Source: Ruminococcus flavefaciens (GTDB lineage Bacteria > Bacillota > Clostridia > Oscillospirales > Ruminococcaceae). From it: a stretch of 59,646 nt of DNA. Of this stretch, positions 1 to 8,390 are shown in pieces. Location: positions 1 to 59,646 of the forward strand of contig DFJW01000066.1 in NCBI GenBank assembly GCA_002373775.1. The letters run 5' to 3'. The number at the start of each line of letters is the position of its first letter. Position 1 is the stretch's first letter. The translations under genes and the position numbers were made by a program. The notes below the pieces were generated by a model. That model was not told where the DNA came from. It ran no database searches and saw only the letters and a program-made list of their open reading frames with translations.

Positions 1-2
1 AC

Positions 3-764
3 GAATACAAGAGACAGCACCTCAACGTTATGAATATACTTGCAGATTACGCTTATCTGCTCAATGATCCGGATGCACCTTTCACTCCCAAGACCTATAT
101 CTTCGCTGCAAAGGCAGCTCCCGGATACTACCTTGCAAAGCAGATAATCAAGATGATCTGGGCTATATCCGAAGAGATCAGAAAGAACCCGAGGATCAGC
201 CAGAAACTTCAGGTGGTATTCCTTGAGAATTACTGCGTAACTCTCTCCGAGATACTCATGCCGGCTTCTGATGTATCCGAGCAGATCTCGCTTGCCGGAA
301 CAGAAGCTTCCGGTACCGGAAATATGAAACTCATGCTCAACGGTGCAGTAACTCTCGGTACTCTCGACGGTGCTAACATCGAGATAAAGGAAGCTGCCGG
401 CGATGATAATATCATCATCTTCGGTATGACAACTCCCGAAGTGAACGACCTGAAGGCAAGAGGATACAATCCTACTCAGTACTTCAACAACGACGGCCGA
501 ATCCATGAGGCTATCGAGCGCATGTACCACGGCATCAACGGCTGCACATTCAACGATGTTGCAAATTCACTCAAGGACCGCGATCCTTATATGGTCCTTG
601 CTGATTTCGACAGCTACAGAAATGCACAGCAGTATATGATCCAGTGCTATAACGATAAGATGAAGTGGGCTAAGATGTCCCTCAACAATATCGCAGGCGC
701 AGGCATATTCTCTGCTGACCGTGCAGTTACAGAGTATGCTGAAAATATCTGGCATCTCAGATAA
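3..764 (+). CDS. glgP: Glycogen/maltodextrin phosphorylase, C-terminal part (5' truncated by window edge)
   Basis: The reading frame is open from base 3 and begins EYKRQHLNV, a conserved phosphorylase motif, so the ATG at 30 is internal and the gene starts outside the window. The visible 253 residues are the C-terminal catalytic domain. The motif EASGTGNMK supplies the lysine that binds pyridoxal phosphate, followed by GTLDGANIEI. The family (GT35, usually about 750-850 aa) releases glucose-1-phosphate from alpha-1,4-glucans in the cytoplasm. A hairpin follows the stop, and the next gene is a GH13 glucan hydrolase, so both fit glycogen or maltodextrin breakdown. Confidence 0.96.
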   Translation, partial: EYKRQHLNVMNILADYAYLLNDPDAPFTPKTYIFAAKAAPGYYLAKQIIKMIWAISEEIRKNPRISQKLQVVFLENYCVTLSEILMPASDVSEQISLAGTEASGTGNMKLMLNGAVTLGTLDGANIEIKEAAGDDNIIIFGMTTPEVNDLKARGYNPTQYFNNDGRIHEAIERMYHGINGCTFNDVANSLKDRDPYMVLADFDSYRNAQQYMIQCYNDKMKWAKMSLNNIAGAGIFSADRAVTEYAENIWHLR

Positions 765-783
765 TATATGAACCCGGATCCGG

Positions 784-808
784 TGAGGGGACGTTCTTCG
801 TCCCCTCA
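784..808 (+). terminator. Hairpin after glgP
   Basis: A 10-bp perfect stem (TGAGGGGACG / CGTCCCCTCA) with a TTCTT loop lies just after the phosphorylase stop. There is no T-run behind it, so it may be a weak terminator or an mRNA 3'-end stabiliser. Confidence 0.55.
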
Positions 809-864
809 TTCGTCCTGTATGAATGATATTTCATCTATCAGATTTTGAAACGGAGAGTACTTTT

Positions 865-2748
865 ATGAGACCTATATATGATACCTGGAATCTTGGATAT
901 AAGTCCATATTCGGCGCTGTAAGACAGTTCGAGACTATCAGTTTCACTATACGTCTTCCCAAGGACGTGAAGCCGGACTTCCCGCCAGTAATGGTGCTGT
1001 TCCGCACAGGATTCAAGGAACGTTTCCTCAATATGAACAGGATAGAGGAAGAAGAGGACTGCATCGCATATACCACTGACTACAATGCGCGTTACAGCGA
1101 TGTGCATTACTACTATTTCTCCTATACTGCCGGCGGCATAAGACACTATATCAAAAAAGTGGACTGCCACCTTGCGGCTGTGGATAACGGTGATCTTTTC
1201 CAGCTTACGGTATATGGCAGCGACTATGAGACGCCGGATTTTCTCAAGGGCGGAGTTATGTACCAGATATTCCCTGACCGTTTCTGCAAGAGCGGAAAGG
1301 TGCATGAGAATATCCCGGCAGGCCGCGTTCTTCGCGAGGACTGGGGCGGTACTCCGTGGTACCGTCCTGATGAGCACGGACATGTCTGGAACAACGACTA
1401 TTTCGGCGGAGATTTTGCCGGTATACAGTCAAAACTCGGCTATCTCCACGATCTCGGAGTGACATGTATCTACCTCAACCCGATTTTTGAATCACATGAG
1501 AATCACAGGTACAATACTGCTGATTATATGCACGCCGATCCTCTGCTGGGAACGAATGAGGAGTTCGCGGAGCTTTGCAGTGAGGCGAAGAAGTACGGTA
1601 TATCAGTGATACTCGACGGTGTTTTCTCTCATACCGGTGCAGACAGTGTGTACTTCAACAAGTTCGGACGCTATCCCGAAAAGGGGGCATATCAGTCAAA
1701 GGACAGCAAATACTACGACTGGTACACGTTTATCAACTATCCCGATACCTACGAAGCATGGTGGGGCATTGATACTCTGCCCAACGTTAACGAGAACAAC
1801 GAAACGTATACAGAGTTCATATGCGGAGAAGAAGGCGTTCTGCATTACTGGCTCGATCAGGGCGCAGCAGGCTACCGTCTTGACGTTGCCGACGAGCTGC
1901 CGGATCTCTTCCTGAACAATCTCCGCAAATCCGTCAAGGAATACGACAGCGACAAGATAATTATAGGCGAGGTCTGGGAAGATGCCTCAAACAAAGAGAG
2001 CTACGGCGTAAAGCGCCGCTATCTTCTCGGCGATCAGCTCGATTCTGTGATGAACTATCCCTTCCGCGAGGCTATAATCAGCTTCATGAAGGGCGGAAAG
2101 CCGATAGATTTCATCAACTCCGTAATGACTATTATCGAGAATTATCCCAAGCCGACTATCGACGTGCTGATGAACTTTGTCTCCACCCATGACATTGAAC
2201 GCGCTATCAACAGGCTGGGCGGTGAGAACTGCGATGACAAGTCAAAGGACTGGATGGCTGAACGCTGGCTCACTGATGAGCAGTACAGAAACGGCAAGAA
2301 TCTGCTCAAAGCCGCAATGGCACTGCAATTCTTCCTTCCCGGCGTACCGAGCATCTACTACGGCGATGAAGCCGGATTGCAGGGCTACAAGGATCCCTTC
2401 AACCGCAGATGCTATCCGTGGGGACACGAGGACAAGGAACTGATAGAATACGTCAGCGAACTCAGCAGAGTGAGAAAGTCGATACCGAATATGAAGGCAG
2501 GACGTACTTATTTTGTTATCAACGATGAGCAGACGGTTGATGAGAGAGTTATCGGATTCACACGTCAGGGCGTAAAGGATTACATTTTCTTCGTAAACAG
2601 GAGCGGAGACAGCGTCTGTCTCAAGGGACTTTCAAAGTTGCTCCCGCGCTTTGAAATGCCTGAGCCGTTCATAGGCAGATACGAGGATGACGATCTGTAT
2701 ATAGAACCCTACGGCTATTCTATAGTTACGGCAAGATTTGTAAAGTAA
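865..2748 (+). CDS. GH13 alpha-glucan hydrolase, neopullulanase/cyclomaltodextrinase-like, cytoplasmic
   Basis: 627 residues, no signal peptide. The start at 865 (MRPIYD) has a GGAGAG site about 8 nt upstream; the ATG at 823 has none. An N-terminal beta domain (about 1-125, CBM34-like) precedes the TIM barrel, which begins around MYQIFPDRF. The four GH13 signature regions are visible: DGVFSHTG, YRLDVADE (nucleophile Asp), GEVWED (acid/base Glu) and FVSTHDIER (third Asp). The family cleaves cyclodextrins, pullulan or linear maltodextrins inside the cell. Sitting next to glgP, it probably supplies or trims glucans for phosphorolysis. The exact substrate cannot be read from the sequence. Confidence 0.93.
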   Translation: MRPIYDTWNLGYKSIFGAVRQFETISFTIRLPKDVKPDFPPVMVLFRTGFKERFLNMNRIEEEEDCIAYTTDYNARYSDVHYYYFSYTAGGIRHYIKKVDCHLAAVDNGDLFQLTVYGSDYETPDFLKGGVMYQIFPDRFCKSGKVHENIPAGRVLREDWGGTPWYRPDEHGHVWNNDYFGGDFAGIQSKLGYLHDLGVTCIYLNPIFESHENHRYNTADYMHADPLLGTNEEFAELCSEAKKYGISVILDGVFSHTGADSVYFNKFGRYPEKGAYQSKDSKYYDWYTFINYPDTYEAWWGIDTLPNVNENNETYTEFICGEEGVLHYWLDQGAAGYRLDVADELPDLFLNNLRKSVKEYDSDKIIIGEVWEDASNKESYGVKRRYLLGDQLDSVMNYPFREAIISFMKGGKPIDFINSVMTIIENYPKPTIDVLMNFVSTHDIERAINRLGGENCDDKSKDWMAERWLTDEQYRNGKNLLKAAMALQFFLPGVPSIYYGDEAGLQGYKDPFNRRCYPWGHEDKELIEYVSELSRVRKSIPNMKAGRTYFVINDEQTVDERVIGFTRQGVKDYIFFVNRSGDSVCLKGLSKLLPRFEMPEPFIGRYEDDDLYIEPYGYSIVTARFVK

Positions 2749-2762
2749 AATATGATCTACCG

Positions 2763-2798
2763 AAAGGCACAGAGTACAGCTTCTGTGCCTTTGTGTTT
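2763..2798 (+). terminator. Rho-independent terminator after GH13 gene
   Basis: An 11-bp perfect stem (AAAGGCACAGA / TCTGTGCCTTT) is followed by TGTGTTT, 14 bp after the stop codon. Confidence 0.85.
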
Positions 2799-2839
2799 CC
2801 GGGGGCATGAATGAGGATCAAGTTTTTTCTCGTGTCTAT

Positions 2840-2868
2840 TGCTATTTTTATTATAGTATGTTATAATT
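2840..2868 (+). promoter_or_regulatory. Sigma-A promoter for AI-2E permease gene
   Basis: TTGCTA and TATAAT are separated by 17 bp, with an extended -10 (TGT before TATAAT). The start codon lies about 40 bp downstream. Confidence 0.8.
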
Positions 2869-2908
2869 GTAACTGAAATAAAGATACTGATGAATAAAGG
2901 TAATTACA

Positions 2909-4060
2909 ATGAAAAAATTCACAGAACTTATGAGCAAACGCTGGTTTGCCAATACAGTGGCAGGGTGCATAACTGTCCTGTTTTTTATTCTGCTTTCGAA
3001 TATCGGAGCGATATCCGGCAGCATATCAAAGATAATAGGGTATTTCTCCACAGCTATAGGCGGATGTGTCATGGCATATCTTATGAATCCGCTGGCGATG
3101 TTCTATCAGCGGACGATCTTTGTCAAGATAAGGTCAAAAACGTGGCAGTGGGTGCTGGCTATCACTCTGGCAGTAATAACTGTGATACTCTTTGTGGTGC
3201 TGACGCTGCTGACACTTGTGCCGCAGCTTGTGGACAGCATTACGAACTTTGTGACCAATATACGTTCCTACGCCGATTCGCTCCAGAAACTGCTGGATAA
3301 TATTGATCCTGACGTATCAAAGAAGGTAAGAGTGCAGAGCCTTGTGGATTCCTCCGAGAAACTGCTTGACAATATCGTTACATATATCTCTGACAACTCC
3401 ACACAGATAATCGGCTTCTTCACATCTGCCGGAAAGGGTATGTTCAACTGGATAGTTGCCTTCATCCTCTCCGTATATCTGCTGGCAGGAAAGGAAAGGA
3501 TAAAGTCCGGCTCTGCAAGGCTCATGCGCGCACTCATGGCTGAAAACAAGTACAATGCGCTGGTTGGCTTTGTTCAGCATTGTGATGCCGTGCTCAACAG
3601 ATATGTCGTTTTCACTATCATTGATGCGCTGATAGTTGCATTCCTGAATGCGATATTCATGGCGATAATGGGCATGCAGTACATCGCGCTGGTGTCCTTC
3701 GTTGTGGGAATAACAAACCTCGCTCCCACATTCGGACCTATCGTAGGCGGAGTTATCGGCGGATTCATCCTGCTCATGGTAGATCCTATGAGTGCACTGC
3801 TGTTTGTCATCTTCACGCTGATACTTCAGCTCTGTGACGGATATCTCATCAAGCCCAAGCTTTTCGGAAGCACTCTCGGAGTCCCCGGACTGCTGATACT
3901 CCTTTCGATCATAGTCGGAGGACGTATCTTCGGTATCATAGGCATCCTGCTCTCGATACCCTTTGCCGCTATTCTTGACCACTTCTACAAGGAGAATCTC
4001 CTCCCTTATCTTGAAAGGCGCAGGAAGATACTTGACGGTCAGAATGTCAATGATGAATAA
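2909..4060 (+). CDS. AI-2E/PerM family transporter
   Basis: 383-residue polytopic membrane protein. Hydrophobic helices lie near residues 15-35, 45-65 and 75-100, then an amphipathic stretch (about 105-170), then a C-terminal helical block including GGVIGGFILLMVD and LLSIIVGGRIFGIIGILL. This layout and length fit the AI-2E/PerM family, whose members export small molecules or act as Na+/H+ antiporters; the name does not prove a quorum-sensing role. An AAAGG site precedes the ATG. It is a single-gene unit with its own promoter and terminator. Confidence 0.9.
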   Translation: MKKFTELMSKRWFANTVAGCITVLFFILLSNIGAISGSISKIIGYFSTAIGGCVMAYLMNPLAMFYQRTIFVKIRSKTWQWVLAITLAVITVILFVVLTLLTLVPQLVDSITNFVTNIRSYADSLQKLLDNIDPDVSKKVRVQSLVDSSEKLLDNIVTYISDNSTQIIGFFTSAGKGMFNWIVAFILSVYLLAGKERIKSGSARLMRALMAENKYNALVGFVQHCDAVLNRYVVFTIIDALIVAFLNAIFMAIMGMQYIALVSFVVGITNLAPTFGPIVGGVIGGFILLMVDPMSALLFVIFTLILQLCDGYLIKPKLFGSTLGVPGLLILLSIIVGGRIFGIIGILLSIPFAAILDHFYKENLLPYLERRRKILDGQNVNDE

Positions 4061-4065
4061 TGCGG

Positions 4066-4098
4066 ATGCGGATACACTGTATCCGCATTTTCTTTTTC
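4066..4098 (+). terminator. Rho-independent terminator
   Basis: A 9-bp stem (ATGCGGATA / TATCCGCAT) with a 5-nt loop is followed by TTTTCTTTTTC. Confidence 0.92.
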
Positions 4099-4120
4099 TG
4101 CTCCATATTGTCACGGCTGA

Positions 4121-4149
4121 TTGACAAATGCGGGATTTGTGGTTATAAT
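4121..4149 (+). promoter_or_regulatory. Consensus sigma-A promoter for the divergent cyclophilin gene
   Basis: Perfect TTGACA - 17 bp - TATAAT. The TTG of the -35 box opens an in-frame upstream extension of the next gene, so a start called there would be wrong. Confidence 0.92.
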
Positions 4150-4180
4150 ATATATACATATCCGGACAAGGAGAATTTTA

Positions 4181-5005
4181 ATGGTACGAAAGAACAATAT
4201 GATAAAAATGGTGCTCATATTCACATGCGTAATGGGCGTCATCTCATTTCTGCTGCTGCTTCTGAGCAACATACGCGAAAAAAACAACACCTATATTTAT
4301 ATAGATGTGGATACGATGAAGCTCGTACAGCTTGAAGAGCCGAAAGAGGGCGATCCTATCGCCATAGTGAACACCACAAAGGGCGAGATACGCTTTGTGC
4401 TCTATCCGCAGTATTCACCGGAAGCTGTAAAGAATTTCACAGAGCTTGCTGAGTCAGGCTACTATGACGGAACATGGGTGTACGATGCTCAGGAGGGAGC
4501 TTACTCCGGAATGGGCGCAAACAGCAAGGACGGTTCGGTGGAGAGCGGTATGGATGCTGACAAGGAATCCGTAGAGCGAGAACTGGATCAGGACCTCTGG
4601 CCTTTCCGCGGTGCAGTCTGCATGGTGAATACCAAAGTCCAGCGCAGCATGAAGGAGAAAATCTTCGGCGGCGGCACTTTCTACTGCGGAAGCAGGTTCA
4701 ATATACTCAATTCCATAGAGTTTGACGAGGATATCAGTGAGGAGATACGACAGAGTTCCGCCAGTGAAGAACTGGCAGAGGCTTTCATCTCCAAGGGCGG
4801 AATCCCGAATTTCTCTCAGCAGATGACTATTATCGGTCAGACATATCAGGGATTTGACATCGTGGACGAGCTTGCGTCCATGGAATCCACCGAAAACGGA
4901 AATTACAGGACTCCCAAGGAAGATGTGAAGATAATCTCAGTCACCATAAGCACTTATTCAGCAGAGGATGAAACTGCTGAAGTTTCAACAGCTTCTGGAA
5001 AATGA
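4181..5005 (+). CDS. Membrane-anchored divergent cyclophilin-like protein
   Basis: 274 residues from the ATG at 4181, with AAGGAG about 7 nt upstream. One N-terminal transmembrane anchor (about residues 8-28) has a short basic cytoplasmic end. The rest is extracytoplasmic and cyclophilin-like: an IAIVNTTKGEIRFVLYP strand, an AVKNFTELAESGYYDG helix, and a late FDIVDELASM segment. The peptidyl-prolyl isomerase core motifs FHRVI and QGGDP, intact in the next gene, are absent. It may therefore bind rather than isomerise, or act on a special partner. It lies next to the catalytic paralog but has its own promoter. Confidence 0.75.
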   Translation: MVRKNNMIKMVLIFTCVMGVISFLLLLLSNIREKNNTYIYIDVDTMKLVQLEEPKEGDPIAIVNTTKGEIRFVLYPQYSPEAVKNFTELAESGYYDGTWVYDAQEGAYSGMGANSKDGSVESGMDADKESVERELDQDLWPFRGAVCMVNTKVQRSMKEKIFGGGTFYCGSRFNILNSIEFDEDISEEIRQSSASEELAEAFISKGGIPNFSQQMTIIGQTYQGFDIVDELASMESTENGNYRTPKEDVKIISVTISTYSAEDETAEVSTASGK

Positions 5006-5091
5006 TTCCCGGTTTTACGGCATTTTGAAATAAATATATCTTTGTTTAACAAATTCTTTTCCAGATTTGTAACAAAAATCTGCGGAAACTA

Positions 5092-5120
5092 TTTACAAAC
5101 TGATATTTTTGTAGTATAAT
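5092..5120 (+). promoter_or_regulatory. Sigma-A promoter for the cyclophilin lipoprotein
   Basis: TTTACA - 17 bp - TATAAT, about 110 bp upstream of the start. The 226-bp gap between the two cyclophilin genes also holds a small imperfect hairpin around 5062-5082; otherwise it is AT-rich with nothing else seen. Confidence 0.8.
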
Positions 5121-5230
5121 AAATTAGTTGGAACAGGCATATAGTATAGTTATACCCTTTTTCAGATGACACTGTTCCATGAAATAGTAAAAACGTCTTT
5201 ATAGCATTATTGCTGTCAGGAGTGATAAAT

Positions 5231-6109
5231 ATGAATAAAAGGATCCTTGCTGCTGTTATGTGCAGCGCAATGACCGTTTCCGCATTTGCTTCATGCGGTA
5301 CACAGAAGAGCGTCAGCGTTTCTACTTCCAGAACTATGAAAAGCGGCAGTTCAACAGACGGTGACCTTTCAGTGGAAAGCGGTAGTTCAACAGACGGTGA
5401 CCTTTCAGTAGTTGACACAGAAGAGGAAAGCACACCTTCTTCCGGCACTGAAACAAGCAGTGTTGAGATCGCAAACTTTAATGCACCTCAGAAGGGCGAT
5501 AAAGTAATAGTCATGAATATCAAGGACTACGGCGAAGTCAAGATAAGACTTTTCCCGGAGTACGCAGAAAAGGGCGTTGAGAATTTTACAGGTCTCGCAG
5601 ATCAGGGATACTATGACGGCCTCATCTTCCACAGAGTTATCAAGGACTTCATGATACAGGGCGGTGATCCGCTGGGCACAGGTATGGGCGGTGAGTCCAT
5701 ATGGGGCGAGAAATTCGACGGCGGTACTGATCCCCACCTTTCTCACCTTGCCGGCGCAGTTGCTTATGCGAACAGCGGCAGCACAAGTACCGACGGAAGC
5801 CAGTTCTATATAGTTACAGGTACAAAGTACGATAAGGATACCATAGACCAGATGAACACTTACTACGGTCTCGGTCTTTCAGATGAAGCTGTAAAGCTCT
5901 ACACAGAAGTCGGCGGAGCACCTTGGCTCGACGGCGGATACACTATTTTCGGTCAGGTCTATGACGGACTCGACATAGTGTTCAAGATACAGGATGTTGC
6001 TACAGATTCAGGCAATGACAAGCCTATGAAGGACGTAGTTATCGAATCTGTAAAGGTCGCTGAGTACGACGGCGAAGAACTGAAGTACTACCTTAGCGAC
6101 TACGAATAA
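5231..6109 (+). CDS. Cyclophilin-type peptidyl-prolyl cis-trans isomerase, lipoprotein
   Basis: 292 residues; the start at 5231 has AGGAG 8 nt upstream. The N-terminus is a lipoprotein signal ending in FASC (Cys near residue 19), giving a surface-anchored enzyme. A low-complexity Ser/Gly/Asp linker holds a duplicated 12-residue unit (GSSTDGDLSV twice). The catalytic domain follows, with FHRVIKDFMIQGGDP (active-site Arg, Phe, Gln) and QFYIVTG intact. The family speeds proline isomerisation, here probably in folding exported proteins. The cyclophilin-like gene upstream looks like a degenerate paralog. Confidence 0.93.
   Translation: MNKRILAAVMCSAMTVSAFASCGTQKSVSVSTSRTMKSGSSTDGDLSVESGSSTDGDLSVVDTEEESTPSSGTETSSVEIANFNAPQKGDKVIVMNIKDYGEVKIRLFPEYAEKGVENFTGLADQGYYDGLIFHRVIKDFMIQGGDPLGTGMGGESIWGEKFDGGTDPHLSHLAGAVAYANSGSTSTDGSQFYIVTGTKYDKDTIDQMNTYYGLGLSDEAVKLYTEVGGAPWLDGGYTIFGQVYDGLDIVFKIQDVATDSGNDKPMKDVVIESVKVAEYDGEELKYYLSDYE
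5342..5410 (+). repeat. 36-bp tandem duplication inside the cyclophilin linker
   Basis: Two in-frame 36-bp units start at 5342 and 5378 and differ at very few bases. They encode the repeated GSSTDGDLSV linker and lie outside the catalytic domain. Confidence 0.85.
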
Positions 6110-6220
6110 TGATGTGTTTCAGTATTAAATATGTGATGTGTGCCGTTTGCGGCGAAAACAAAAGAAAGAGTTCAGGAGCAGATATATATTTTTCCTGACA
6201 TATTAAGGAGAGAATTTAAT

Positions 6221-7522
6221 TTGGATAAGTTTGTTGTTAAGGGCGGAAGACGTCTCACAGGCGAAGTAACTATCAGCGGCGCTAAGAATGCAGCAGTCGC
6301 TATCCTGCCGGCAGTTATTCTTTCAGACGAAGCCTGCATAATCGAAAATGTACCGAATATCAGCGATGTCAACATAAGCCTCAGGATACTTCAGGAAATG
6401 GGAGCAAAGGTGGAGAACCTCGGCAAGGATGCCTACAGGATAGATCCTACCGGTATCGACAGATTCTGCGTACCTTATGAGACCGCAAGAAAGATGCGTG
6501 CTTCCTATTATTTCCTCGGAGCACTTCTCGGCAAGTTCAACAAGGCAAGAGTATCCATGCCGGGCGGATGTCCTCTCGGAGACCGTCCTATAGATCAGCA
6601 CCTCAAGGCATTTACAGCCCTTGGTGCTAAATATACCCTCAGTCAGGGCATGATAGACCTCACAGCGGATAAGCTCAGAGGCAGTCAGATCTTCTTCGAT
6701 GTCGTAACAGTCGGCGCTACAATGAACGCTATGCTGGCGGCAGTCAAGGCAGAGGGACTCACGATCATCGAAAATGCAGCAAAAGAGCCGCATATCGTTG
6801 ATCTTGCAAACTTCCTCAACTCCATGGGTGCAAATATCATGGGTGCAGGAACTGATGTCATCAAGATCAGAGGCGTTGAGCATCTCCACGGTGCTACTTA
6901 CGCTGTTATCCCCGATCAGATCGAGGCTGGTACATTCATGGTGGCTATCGCTGCTACAAAGGGCGATGCTATAATCAAGAATGTCATTCCCAAGCATCTT
7001 GAGTCCATTACAAAAAAGCTGGAAAAGATCGGCGTTAATATCGAACAGTACGACGACAGCATCCGCGTATGGGTGGACGGTCCGCTGGTAAAGACCAATA
7101 TCAAGACAGCTCCCCATCCGGGATTCCCCACAGATATGCAGTCACAGATCGCAACTCTGCTCACTCTTGCAGAGGGAACGAGCATAATCACAGAGAATAT
7201 CTGGGAGCAGCGCTTCCGCTACGTTGATGAGCTGAGACGCATGGGCGCAGATATCACTGTAAACGGCAAGGTGGCTCTCATCGAGGGCACAGGCAAGCTC
7301 ATGGGTGCTCCCGTAAAGGCATGCGACCTGAGAGCCGGTGCTGCACTCATCATCGCAGGTCTTGCTGCTCAGGGCATCACTGAGATAGAGGATATCTACC
7401 ATATCGAGCGCGGATATGACTGCATGGAAGGCAAGCTCCGTCAGCTTGGTGCTGACATCGAAAAGGTCAGCGTACCGGATAAGCCGATGACTAAAAAAGA
7501 GGAGACTAAAACAGCCGTTTGA
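6221..7522 (+). CDS. murA: UDP-N-acetylglucosamine 1-carboxyvinyltransferase (MurA)
   Basis: 433 residues. The start is TTG at 6221, with AAGGAGAG 8 nt upstream; the open frame reaches further 5' (GTG at 6140) but without an SD, and LDKFVVKGG matches family N-termini. MurA transfers enolpyruvate from PEP to UDP-GlcNAc, the first committed step of peptidoglycan synthesis. The active-site cysteine (fosfomycin target) is in GGCPLGDRPIDQH. The DMQSQ motif and a C-terminal DLRAGAALIIAG segment are also typical. A strong terminator follows. Confidence 0.96.
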   Translation: MDKFVVKGGRRLTGEVTISGAKNAAVAILPAVILSDEACIIENVPNISDVNISLRILQEMGAKVENLGKDAYRIDPTGIDRFCVPYETARKMRASYYFLGALLGKFNKARVSMPGGCPLGDRPIDQHLKAFTALGAKYTLSQGMIDLTADKLRGSQIFFDVVTVGATMNAMLAAVKAEGLTIIENAAKEPHIVDLANFLNSMGANIMGAGTDVIKIRGVEHLHGATYAVIPDQIEAGTFMVAIAATKGDAIIKNVIPKHLESITKKLEKIGVNIEQYDDSIRVWVDGPLVKTNIKTAPHPGFPTDMQSQIATLLTLAEGTSIITENIWEQRFRYVDELRRMGADITVNGKVALIEGTGKLMGAPVKACDLRAGAALIIAGLAAQGITEIEDIYHIERGYDCMEGKLRQLGADIEKVSVPDKPMTKKEETKTAV

Positions 7523-7564
7523 AGGGCGAGCTGTAGAAGTCAGCATAAATAATCGAATAAATAC

Positions 7565-7605
7565 AGCCCCGAAGTGATACGATGATCGCTTCGGGGCTTG
7601 TTTTT
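7565..7605 (+). terminator. Rho-independent terminator of murA
   Basis: A 14-bp stem with one G-T pair (AGCCCCGAAGTGAT / ATCGCTTCGGGGCT) is followed by TGTTTTTG. Confidence 0.93.
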
Positions 7606-7632
7606 GTGTATCAGACTGTGTCATGTCACAGC

Positions 7633-8241
7633 TTACTGTATTGTGAAACTTTCAGCCGTTGATAATACATGGCTGGCATCGGAAAAGTCGGTATAGAATT
7701 CTGCGAATGTAACGCGGCAGTCATCATCTGCCATGAAAGCGGCGCACTGGCTGTCGGTGTAGCAGAACGTTACAGCGTCGTACTCGCTGCCGCCGGTGCT
7801 GAGCTTGGTGCTTGCCTTGCTCTCACCGGTGATATCGCCGAAAGTGCTGTCAGCACCGAAGTAAAAGCTGACGATGACCGGAGTATTCGAAACGGGCTTG
7901 TCGAATACATACATGTATCCGATGTCACCGATATATTCACCTCTGATGAATTCGTAACCCTCAGCGGGCGTCACGCTGTAGACCTTCACACCAGCTTCTC
8001 CGAGTTTCTGAGCGAATTCGTCAGCGGTGTAGTACTCCTGATGACCGGCGTTCCAGAATTGAAGATAGTTGGTGTCGGTGATTGTTGTGCGGGAATTGGT
8101 GCTTTCGCCGTCTTCCCAGTGGTTCATAGCCGCTTCATTGTCAGCCGCTTTTTCAGCGGAAGAGCCGGATGAACTGTCCTTTGAAGAGCATCCTCCAAGG
8201 AGCATAAGTCCTGCAAGTGATAAGGATATTATCTTTTTCAT
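7633..8241 (-). CDS. Lipoprotein of unknown function
   Basis: 202 residues; the ATG at 8241 is preceded by AGGAGG. The signal peptide ends in the lipobox LLGGC, then a Ser-rich linker and a globular domain of about 150 residues rich in aromatic and acidic residues (FWNAGHQEYY, YIGDIGYMYVFD). I recognise no family. It is convergent with murA and has its own consensus promoter, so it is a monocistronic surface protein. Confidence 0.85.
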   Translation of the reverse strand: MKKIISLSLAGLMLLGGCSSKDSSSGSSAEKAADNEAAMNHWEDGESTNSRTTITDTNYLQFWNAGHQEYYTADEFAQKLGEAGVKVYSVTPAEGYEFIRGEYIGDIGYMYVFDKPVSNTPVIVSFYFGADSTFGDITGESKASTKLSTGGSEYDAVTFCYTDSQCAAFMADDDCRVTFAEFYTDFSDASHVLSTAESFTIQ

Positions 8242-8290
8242 TGTTTTCCCCTCCTTTAATTTGATGATGTAACTGAATTTGCTTACTATA

Positions 8291-8318
8291 ATTATAATAT
8301 ATATATATGTATTGTCAA
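8291..8318 (-). promoter_or_regulatory. Sigma-A promoter for lipoprotein gene
   Basis: On the minus strand TTGACA and TATAAT are separated by a 16-bp alternating AT/TA spacer. Confidence 0.75.
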
Positions 8319-8351
8319 GTGCTATAGTACACAAATATTTCCGTTGCATAT

Positions 8352-8384
8352 TGTAAGAAGTGCCTGCATGTTCAATGCAGGCAC
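8352..8384 (-). terminator. Terminator hairpin of nfnAB
   Basis: A 10-bp perfect stem (GTGCCTGCAT / ATGCAGGCAC) just after the nfnB stop on the minus strand is followed by TTCTTAC. Confidence 0.7.
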
Positions 8385-8390
8385 GATATT

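Noticed and set aside
3317..4159. 280-aa minus-strand ORF opposite the AI-2E permease
   Set aside because: Shadow frame: odd His/Tyr/Cys-rich composition, no SD, and fully opposite a well-supported membrane protein gene.
4121..4180. TTG start giving a 20-residue N-terminal extension to the divergent cyclophilin
   Set aside because: The TTG is part of a perfect -35 box (TTGACA-17-TATAAT); the ATG at 4181 has a good SD.
7669..8172. 167-aa plus-strand ORF opposite the lipoprotein
   Set aside because: The minus-strand gene has promoter, SD and lipobox; the plus-strand frame has none of these.
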